From Candidatus Woesearchaeota archaeon (GTDB lineage Archaea > Nanobdellota > Nanobdellia > Woesearchaeales > UBA12501): a stretch of 11,522 nucleotides of DNA. Location: NCBI GenBank assembly GCA_016203375.1, contig JACQMX010000063.1, positions 1 through 11,522 of the forward strand, read 5' to 3'. The notes beneath the pieces were generated by a model. The model saw only the letters and a list, made by a program, of their open reading frames with translations, ran no database searches and had not been told where the DNA came from. Shown here in pieces: positions 6,057 to 11,522 of this stretch. The first letter of the stretch is position 1. The number at the start of each line of letters is the position of its first letter. A program made the position numbers and the translations under genes.

Positions 6057-6065
6057 TTATATAAA
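6057..6065 (+). promoter_or_regulatory. TATA box, probably rightward, for a possible small RNA
   Basis: TTATATAAA is nearly symmetric, so direction must come from context. On the plus strand it follows GGAAAA, a plausible TFB element, and points to a start near 6087. On the minus strand its centre is only 16 bases from the tRNA 5' end, too close to transcribe the tRNA. Confidence 0.4.
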
Positions 6066-6072
6066 GATCATA

Positions 6073-6080
6073 GTTTATCT
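6073..6080 (-). promoter_or_regulatory. Possible TATA-like element of the tRNA
   Basis: The minus strand reads AGATAAAC here. The centre is about 31 bases upstream of the tRNA 5' end (6045), allowing a leader of a few bases. It is a weaker match to a TATA box than the protein-gene promoters. Confidence 0.3.
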
Positions 6081-6086
6081 CCTATT

Positions 6087-6149
6087 GTTCGGAACGCAGC
6101 CTTGTTTCAGTAGTGTGTTTTCGCCGCTTAGGCGGCCTTTTCTTTTTTT
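6087..6149 (+). ncRNA. Candidate small RNA, partly complementary to the tRNA
   Basis: No protein is coded between 6046 and 6324. In that gap the plus strand has a TATA box (6057-6065), then 26 bases later GTTCGGAACGC (6087-6097), and then a hairpin with a T-tract ending at about 6149, giving a transcript of about 63 nt. Bases 6087-6113 match 5990-6017, which is the complement of the tRNA anticodon arm and variable arm, at 24 of 28 aligned positions. Two of the three substitutions would still pair as G-U in an RNA duplex. The alternative is a decaying partial tRNA duplicate with no transcript. No C/D or H/ACA box motifs were seen. The remaining 6150-6281 shows nothing recognisable. Confidence 0.3.
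6123..6149 (+). terminator. Hairpin followed by T-tract, rightward
   Basis: GCCGC (6123-6127) pairs with GCGGC (6132-6136) around loop TTAG, followed by CCTTTTCTTTTTTT. This is a terminator layout on the plus strand, yet no plus-strand protein gene ends here; the genes on both sides are on the minus strand. Confidence 0.5.
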
Positions 6150-6281
6150 ATGTCTAGAATGGGCTTGGAATTAATATTCGTTACGCGCAAATTTGTCCAG
6201 TGCAAAATCGCATTAGCCTTTCTTCGCGCAATGTGATAAGAGAAGAAGGCATAATGAAAAACTTTCGAATGTCCTGTGAGA

Positions 6282-6301
6282 ATTTTCGGTAAAATTTTCG
6301 A
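6282..6301. repeat. Copy 2 of the 20-base repeat, downstream of the PAC2 gene
   Basis: ATTTTCGGTAAAATTTTCGA matches the copy at 5127-5146 at 18 of 20 positions. It begins 24 bases past the PAC2-gene stop codon in the direction of that gene. CGGTAA (6287-6292) could pair with TTACCG (6313-6318), so, like copy 1, it lies within a possible hairpin in the 3' untranslated region. Confidence 0.5.
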
Positions 6302-6324
6302 GAATTAATTTCTTACCGTATTAT

Positions 6325-7101
6325 TTATCCTATGTAACTCACTTCCCTTACTTTTCCAGCTGGTCTTCCCTTCGCCAACTGATCCGTACGCTTGATAATC
6401 TCTTCCTCAATCTCCTTAATCTCTTTGTTCAAGGCTTTCAAGTTGAGCTTCAAGCCGAGCTTTTTGTCGAGGATTTTCAATACTTCCTGACTTCCTTTCA
6501 TTCCTAAGTATAAAGGATGCCCATACGTTTCCGCCAAAAAGCACACGGCTTCCATATTTTTATCAGATGCAAGGCCAGTAAGCAAACCAGTAACGCCAAC
6601 AATGGGGCCAACAATGCCATAGAGTTTCTCGCTGACCTTCACGCCACGTTTATAGCGCTCAACAATCTGTTTTGTGTTGCCCGTGCAGTACACCTTCGGT
6701 CTCTCCGGCACCGTAGGCAAGCCAATGCCGCCAATCGTCACGATCTCCTTCCCACCAAATTCACGAAGGAGATCTAGAATGGCATAGCAGAATTCATAAC
6801 ACGATTGCTCATCGATAGGCTGAATATCTCCTGCAAGCAAAAGTAAGTCTCTTCGCTTGCCACCAAATTTCTTATAATAAACTTCAATAACTGGCAATTC
6901 AACAAGATTATCTTCAGCTACAAATACGGAATGTGGCAATGAGAATGAAGTTATCTCATAAAGTTTCTTCGCCCCAATTTCCTCAATCATGAAATCAACA
7001 GCAACTTTACCAACATTGCCAATGCCAGGCAGGCCTTCAATAAGAATTGGATTTGAGAGTTTTGGAATATATTTAGTGACCTTCGTAAGTTTCCAAGCCA
7101 T
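6325..7101 (-). CDS. PAC2-family protein (archaeal proteasome-assembly-chaperone-like)
   Basis: 258 residues from ATG 7101. Seen: LIEGLPGIGNVGKVAVDFMI (20-39), the hallmark N-terminal PAC2 segment; a central DLLLLAGDIQP (85-95); GGIGLPTVPERPKVY (124-138); GVTGLLTGLA (169-178); and a charged C-terminal helix likely to form a coiled coil (222-244). The protein ends in SYIG. Archaeal members (PbaA/PbaB relatives) are ATP-independent chaperones linked to 20S proteasome assembly; this particular role is inferred from the family. A tyrosine close to the C-terminus recalls the HbYX tail used to dock on the proteasome alpha ring but is not in the exact register. A start at 7155 is rejected because the TATA box lies between it and ATG 7101. 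Confidence 0.87.
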   Translation of the reverse strand: MAWKLTKVTKYIPKLSNPILIEGLPGIGNVGKVAVDFMIEEIGAKKLYEITSFSLPHSVFVAEDNLVELPVIEVYYKKFGGKRRDLLLLAGDIQPIDEQSCYEFCYAILDLLREFGGKEIVTIGGIGLPTVPERPKVYCTGNTKQIVERYKRGVKVSEKLYGIVGPIVGVTGLLTGLASDKNMEAVCFLAETYGHPLYLGMKGSQEVLKILDKKLGLKLNLKALNKEIKEIEEEIIKRTDQLAKGRPAGKVREVSYIG

Positions 7102-7123
7102 GAGCAACGAAAATCGAGCACGC

Positions 7124-7131
7124 TTTAAATA
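7124..7131 (-). promoter_or_regulatory. TATA box of the PAC2-family gene
   Basis: The minus strand reads TATTTAAA preceded by AAAGG, with its centre 26 bases from ATG 7101, predicting a leaderless transcript. It shares the 89-base divergent region 7102-7190 with the vWA operon promoter. Confidence 0.68.
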
Positions 7132-7160
7132 CCTTTCTACAATGTTTTTGAGCATATACT

Positions 7161-7168
7161 TTTAAATA
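7161..7168 (+). promoter_or_regulatory. TATA box of the vWA operon
   Basis: TTTAAATA on the plus strand. The centre is 26 bases before ATG 7191 and only 17 before ATG 7182, so the second ATG is the better start. Confidence 0.68.
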
Positions 7169-7190
7169 CCTCCCCTCACACATGTGCTCC

Positions 7191-9026
7191 ATGGAATTCG
7201 GTAATCCACTTGGCTTTTACGCCCTCACGAGTCTAGGCATTCTCATTTTAATTTACCTTATTCAACCAAGGCCAAAGGATGTTGTAATTCCGAGCCTTAT
7301 GTTTATCATGAAGGATACCGGAGCGACAAAACAAGCTACATTTTTCAAGAAGTTTTTCAGCAGCGTACTCTTCCTCCTCCAGTTCCTCGCGCTCGCGCTG
7401 CTCGCATTCTCGCTCACCTGGCCAATGATGAAAGTTATGTATGACAGCACCGCGGGCAACACGGTTGTCGTGCTTGACGTCTCGGCATCAATGCAAGCGC
7501 AGGATGGCGTCTCTACCAGATTTGATGAAGCTATCTCCATCGCCAAGCGCTCCTTAAAAGGTAAAAGCAGCATTGTGCTTGCGGAAAACCGTCCAGCATT
7601 AGCTGTAGAAGGAAAGAGCGAAGAAAAAGCCAAAAGTCTCTTGGAAACCATTCGCGCAAAAGACACACGCACGAATCTTGGCGACGCGATTGTACTCGCC
7701 GGCGATCTTCTTGAAGGGCAGGAAGGGAGGATTCTTGTCATGAGCGACTTCGCGTGGACAGAAGGCGCAGATCCCGAAGTTGTGCGAAGGCTTCTCGAGG
7801 CAAAAGACCTTGTTGTTGATTATGTAAAAGTGGGAAGTCCAGCTAAAAACGTCGGCATTGTGGATCTAAAGATTGATCGCCTGGAGACAAAGATATTTGT
7901 CAGAAACTTCAACAAGAAAGAGAACACCATCACGCTTTCCATTGATTATGAGAACGCTGAAGATAAGAAGATGTCAAAGACCATTCTGGCCGAATCTATG
8001 GAGACGTTTGTAATAGAATCAAAAGGTGGAATAACAATGATCACCATAGAAGATGATGATGACTTACTGGTCGATAACACGGCATGGGTAAGTAACCCAC
8101 AAAAACAGAAAATCAAGGCGATGCTTGTCACGGATACTGGGGATATCTTCATCAAAAACGCTCTTCTCGCGTCAGGAAATATTGATGTCACGGTAACCGA
8201 ATCCACGCTTGCGGGAACGACATTCGATGAGAATAAACCAGGCTATAAGATTATTGTCCTTGGCAACGCCGACCCGACAAAGTTGCCACCAAAGTTCCTT
8301 GAGCGAGACATCAAGCAAGCGGTGGAGAAAGGTGCGGCGTTTATTGTCGAGGCTCACGAAAAGCTTCCGCAGCTTGATACAGGAGGCATTCTTCCCGTAG
8401 ATATAGGACAAAAGCTTGAAGAAACGACGATCACCGCGAATGTGCAAAATCAGTTTACCAAGGACGTCACCTTTGGCTCGGTCAAGGAATATTTTCGAGC
8501 AATAGCACCAAATGCTACGGTCGTCATCGCTACCGCAAGTGATGGATCCCCCATCATTGCGATGAAAGAATTTGGCGATGGCAAGGTGGTGTATTATGGC
8601 ATTAATGATGTGAAGAGTGATTTCAAGAGCACACCAGCCTATCCAATCTTTTGGAATAATATGATAAACTTCCTACTCGGCATTGAAGACTTAAACAATT
8701 TCAACTTTAAAACAGGAAGCATGTTATCATTTGATAATGAACGCGAAATCAAAACACCGACAGGAACAATAAAAACGCCAAAAATTGTTCTTGACAAAGC
8801 GGGCATTTATGAGATAGAAGGCAGGCAGTACGCGGTGAATTTGCTCAGCGAAGCCGAATCCAATGTGGCACAAGAGACAGAAATCCAGGCACGAGAATCA
8901 GAAGGCTATGTAGCAAAGAGAGTAGAGCGAGAAAAAGACGTGAGCCTTGAGCTGTATCTTGTAATCGGCGCTTTTTTCATCATTTTCGGCGAGTTGCTCT
9001 ACACAAAGTTCCAAGGTGATGTCTGA
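7191..9026 (+). CDS. BatA-like membrane-anchored vWA-domain protein
   Basis: 611 residues from ATG 7191 (an ATG at 7182 is possible). Seen: an N-terminal BatA-type region starting MEFGNPLGFYAL with two membrane helices (about 8-24 and 56-77), then a vWA domain with MIDAS residues DVSAS (D96, S98, S100), T161 in TRTNLGDA and D186 in VMSDF. A middle beta-rich stretch is followed by a Rossmann-like/glutamine-amidotransferase-like segment containing FGDGKVVYYGIND, and a C-terminal membrane helix (about 587-605). The vWA domain lies between membrane anchors, probably facing outside by family analogy. BatA-type proteins act with MoxR ATPases in envelope maturation and stress tolerance. This is the first gene of a two-gene operon. 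The next start overlaps its stop by one base (TGATG). Confidence 0.85.
   Translation: MEFGNPLGFYALTSLGILILIYLIQPRPKDVVIPSLMFIMKDTGATKQATFFKKFFSSVLFLLQFLALALLAFSLTWPMMKVMYDSTAGNTVVVLDVSASMQAQDGVSTRFDEAISIAKRSLKGKSSIVLAENRPALAVEGKSEEKAKSLLETIRAKDTRTNLGDAIVLAGDLLEGQEGRILVMSDFAWTEGADPEVVRRLLEAKDLVVDYVKVGSPAKNVGIVDLKIDRLETKIFVRNFNKKENTITLSIDYENAEDKKMSKTILAESMETFVIESKGGITMITIEDDDDLLVDNTAWVSNPQKQKIKAMLVTDTGDIFIKNALLASGNIDVTVTESTLAGTTFDENKPGYKIIVLGNADPTKLPPKFLERDIKQAVEKGAAFIVEAHEKLPQLDTGGILPVDIGQKLEETTITANVQNQFTKDVTFGSVKEYFRAIAPNATVVIATASDGSPIIAMKEFGDGKVVYYGINDVKSDFKSTPAYPIFWNNMINFLLGIEDLNNFNFKTGSMLSFDNEREIKTPTGTIKTPKIVLDKAGIYEIEGRQYAVNLLSEAESNVAQETEIQARESEGYVAKRVEREKDVSLELYLVIGAFFIIFGELLYTKFQGDV
9015..9020 (+). 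promoter_or_regulatory. Shine-Dalgarno site for the second vWA gene
   Basis: GGTGAT, complementary to the 3' end of archaeal 16S rRNA, sits 5 bases before ATG 9026 and inside the end of the first vWA gene. It supports that ATG over the one at 9035. Genes with their own promoter in this window lack such a site. Confidence 0.65.
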
Positions 9027-11455
9027 TGGCTTCAATGTACACGCTCATCATCGATTGGCTCTTGCACCAACTTCCCGTGAAATACCCTTATGCCCTCTTC
9101 TTATACATCCCCCTCATAATCCTTACTATATGGCTCATCCGTCGAAACTTCGTGAGATTCCACAAAAAGGAAGAAGAATTAGAATATCTCAAAACGCATC
9201 GTGGCATGCGACGATTTATGGTTATCGCACGGTTGATCACGTTCCTCCTCCTCATGATAGCAGTCGCATCACCGTTCCGATTAGAAGAAAAGGTGGTAAA
9301 AGGTGATCTTTCATTAACGTTACTGACTGATACATCCGACTCTTTCCAGCTCTTTGATACAACAGTGGCGGGGAAGCTAAAAACAGAACTGGAGCGCTAC
9401 ATTCCTGTTAATATGGTTGAGATAGCATCGGATAAAAGAAGCGCGATAGGTGATGGTATCTTAAATCACATCAAAGGCGATGACAGTGTTCTCCTTATTA
9501 CCGACGGTAACAATAACATAGGCCATAATTTAGGCGATGTGATGCTACTCGCCGCAAATCTCAACACGACCATTAGCGCTCTTGATCTTCAACCAATCAA
9601 AAAGGACACCACTGTTGTCCTAAAGGGACCACGATCAAGCATCGTGGGAAGCGACGTGACGCTCACTGCGGAAGTAACGCAAGTTGGAGGCGAACAGCCG
9701 TATACCATAAGCATTGAAATCGATGGAAATAAGATACTAGAGCAAAGCGCCTCAGGTACGCAAGACTTTACCATAACGAAACAGCTTGGTGAAGGCTATC
9801 ATCGCGTTACGGCAAAGGTGACAATTGATGATACCTTCCCCGAGAATAATGTGCACTATAAGATTGTACAAATTGTACCAAAGCCAACCATCGCCTTTGT
9901 AACGAGGAAAACGTCACCATTAACCGGGCAACTTTCAGAGATATACCATGTTAAGGTCATGACAGAACTTCCTTCGAATCCGGAAGAGTACATGACTATT
10001 ATCCTCAACGATATCCCCATGACCGCTATTCCGCGAGAAAATGTAGATGCCTTAACCGATTACATTACGGAGGGCGGCGGCATGGTTGTTATTGGCGGTG
10101 AAAACTCGTATGATCTTGGCGGTTATAAAGATTCCTTATTCGAGACATTGCTTCCGGTGAAATCTGGTGTTGGAGAAAAAGAACCAGAGAAAAAAGTGAA
10201 TGTCGTGGTTGTTATAGACATCTCCGGAAGTACCGGCTCTCTTGTTGGCGGCATTGAGGGAGAATCAAAACTCGGCGTGCAAAAGGCGCTTGCGGTTAAT
10301 ATACTTAGAGATGTGCGTGCCGAAGACAATGTTGGCGTTGTGGCATTCAATGCGGAAGGCTTTATCATCTCCATCCTTTCTCCTATCGCAGATAAACGAG
10401 ATCCGCTCATCGACCTTGTATCCTCACTCCAATTTGGTGGCGGAACGGATGTGAGTATGGGCTTACGGGAAGCAGAAAAGCTCCTGCTCAATGCGCAGGG
10501 CAGCAAGAATATTATTCTTATCTCCGATGGCGTCACGATGCAACCAGAAGTCGCCTTAGCGAGAACCGTAGCAGGGCGCACTGGAGGCATTACCACCTAT
10601 TCCGTTGGTGTTGGCCAAGATACGGATGAAGTGTTCATGCGCCAAATCGCACAGCTTGGCAATGGCATCTATTTCAAGGCGAATGAAGCGACGCATCTTA
10701 AAATCCTCTTTGGTGAGCCAGAAGATGATGAAAAGGAAAAACGCAATCTCGTCGTGCTCAATGGCAACCATTTCATCACGAAAGAGCTATCCTTATCTGG
10801 CCAGCTCACTGGGTATAATCAGGTGGTGCCAAAAGCAAGCGCTTCGGCACTTGTTACGACAGGTACTGGCGCACCACTGCTCACTGTCTGGCGTTTTGGC
10901 CTTGGACGCGTGGCAGCATTGGCATCTGATGATGGCAGCAAGTACGCCGCTCCGCTTCTCGCGCGAGAAAACTCAAAGCTTATCACGCGCAGCATCAATT
11001 GGGCTGTGGGAGATCCGACAAAGACACGAGGCTTTGGTGTTATCGCAGAGGACACCAATCTAGGCAAAACAGCGGAGATAACGGTACGATCAAAACAACT
11101 TCCACAATCTGATCTCATGCAGTTCAAAAAAGTTGATGTAGACTTATATAGAGGCTTCTTTTCTCCCGCAGAAACAGGCTTCTTTTCGCTAGCTGGCGCG
11201 GAAGTCGCGGTAAACTATTATGATGAGCTGCAAAAGATTGGTATGCATCCGAACCTTCGTAACTTGGTCATGGCGACGGGAGGAGAGATGTTCAAACCAG
11301 ACCAGATAGAGGAAATTATTAAGAAAACAAAAGCCAGCGCAATGAGGAAAGAGACGCAAGAGATTTCTTACCGATGGCCATTTGCATTAGCTGCCCTTTG
11401 TTTGTTCCTTTTTGAGGTTTGCGTGCGGAAACTCCATGAGAAGAAGGTACTTTAA
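9026..11455 (+). CDS. Large membrane protein with two vWA domains and a glutamine-amidotransferase-like domain
   Basis: 809 residues. Seen: two N-terminal membrane helices (about 21-39 and 62-81); a first vWA with DTSDS (D102, S104, S106) and LLITDGNNN (156-164); a beta-sandwich (about 195-282); and a class I glutamine-amidotransferase-like domain with TEGGGMVVIGGENSYDLGGY (348-367). Inserted in that domain is a second vWA with DISGS (D398, S400, S402), T474 in GGGTDVSMGL and D501 in LISDG. The amidotransferase-like part then resumes, ending with LTVWRFGLGRVAALASD. A single helix lies at about 784-801. The nucleophile elbow reads GGENS with no cysteine, so amidotransferase activity is not expected. 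The same domain order occurs in bacterial membrane vWA proteins of unknown function. It is translationally coupled to the upstream BatA-like gene and probably forms a complex with it at the membrane. Confidence 0.85.
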   Translation: MASMYTLIIDWLLHQLPVKYPYALFLYIPLIILTIWLIRRNFVRFHKKEEELEYLKTHRGMRRFMVIARLITFLLLMIAVASPFRLEEKVVKGDLSLTLLTDTSDSFQLFDTTVAGKLKTELERYIPVNMVEIASDKRSAIGDGILNHIKGDDSVLLITDGNNNIGHNLGDVMLLAANLNTTISALDLQPIKKDTTVVLKGPRSSIVGSDVTLTAEVTQVGGEQPYTISIEIDGNKILEQSASGTQDFTITKQLGEGYHRVTAKVTIDDTFPENNVHYKIVQIVPKPTIAFVTRKTSPLTGQLSEIYHVKVMTELPSNPEEYMTIILNDIPMTAIPRENVDALTDYITEGGGMVVIGGENSYDLGGYKDSLFETLLPVKSGVGEKEPEKKVNVVVVIDISGSTGSLVGGIEGESKLGVQKALAVNILRDVRAEDNVGVVAFNAEGFIISILSPIADKRDPLIDLVSSLQFGGGTDVSMGLREAEKLLLNAQGSKNIILISDGVTMQPEVALARTVAGRTGGITTYSVGVGQDTDEVFMRQIAQLGNGIYFKANEATHLKILFGEPEDDEKEKRNLVVLNGNHFITKELSLSGQLTGYNQVVPKASASALVTTGTGAPLLTVWRFGLGRVAALASDDGSKYAAPLLARENSKLITRSINWAVGDPTKTRGFGVIAEDTNLGKTAEITVRSKQLPQSDLMQFKKVDVDLYRGFFSPAETGFFSLAGAEVAVNYYDELQKIGMHPNLRNLVMATGGEMFKPDQIEEIIKKTKASAMRKETQEISYRWPFALAALCLFLFEVCVRKLHEKKVL

Positions 11456-11500
11456 AACTTGTATAAAGCCATCCCAAAAAGATACAAATGCGTGGTATTA

Positions 11501-11508
11501 TTTAAAAA
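11501..11508 (+). promoter_or_regulatory. Possible TATA box of the next gene rightward
   Basis: TTTAAAAA within TATTATTTAAAAAG, 46 bases past the stop of the vWA operon. With the spacing used elsewhere here, a start codon would fall at about 11530, just outside the window. The last 67 bases hold no gene. Confidence 0.3.
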
Positions 11509-11522
11509 GAAGATTTTATAAA

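Noticed and set aside
5740..6174. Plus-strand open frame of 144 codons across the dph6 start and the tRNA
   Set aside because: It is antisense to both a real gene and a structured tRNA. No domain or promoter supports it.
10123..10596. Minus-strand open frame of 157 codons inside the second vWA gene
   Set aside because: It is a shadow of a long, well-conserved coding region, with low-complexity Ser/Thr/Pro content and no motif.
1..11522. CRISPR array, insertion sequence or rRNA
   Set aside because: No regularly spaced repeats, transposase motifs, terminal inverted repeats or rRNA segments were seen.

Overview
The window looks archaeal. Eight genes or operon heads carry an AT-rich TATA box (mostly TTTAAATA-like) about 25-35 bases upstream of the best start codon, usually 26, leaving almost no 5' leader. 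Several products are archaeal-type: a free-standing Bud32 kinase, diphthamide synthetase Dph6, a PAC2-family protein, and a tRNA with a bulge-helix-bulge (BHB) intron. The small single-domain genes and leaderless promoters would suit a DPANN-type archaeon, but the lineage cannot be fixed from this window.

Layout. Bases 1-3244 lie on the minus strand. They hold the 5' end of an unidentified gene that overlaps a MoxR/ChlI-type AAA+ ATPase, then a rhomboid protease preceded by a membrane-anchored secreted protein in a two-gene operon, then a Bud32 kinase. A divergent promoter region (3245-3333) separates Bud32 from a plus-strand amidohydrolase of the MTA/SAH deaminase family. This gene runs tail-to-tail into a minus-strand hicB-hicA toxin-antitoxin pair. 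Next come dph6, an unusual tRNA, a 279-base non-coding stretch and a PAC2-family gene, all minus strand apart from a possible plus-strand small RNA in the non-coding stretch. A second divergent promoter region (7102-7190) starts a plus-strand operon of two large membrane-anchored von Willebrand A (vWA) proteins that fills the rest of the window.

Function. Three genes concern translation: Bud32 (t6A on tRNA), Dph6 (diphthamide on elongation factor 2) and the tRNA. The vWA operon and the MoxR-type ATPase belong to families that commonly work together on envelope or complex-assembly tasks, though here they lie 6 kb apart in separate transcription units. HicBA is an accessory stress or defence module.

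Most unusual region: 5941-6149. The tRNA folds as a class II molecule (long variable arm, G73) but presents a GAA (Phe) anticodon in a Phe/Leu-like loop. Its T-loop is interrupted by a 19-nt insert that forms a textbook BHB motif, and splicing restores a canonical TTCGAAT loop. Just beside it, a diverged partial copy of the anticodon and variable arms sits, on the plus strand, between a TATA box at the expected distance and a hairpin with a T-tract. This is either a decaying tRNA duplicate or a small RNA antisense to the tRNA.
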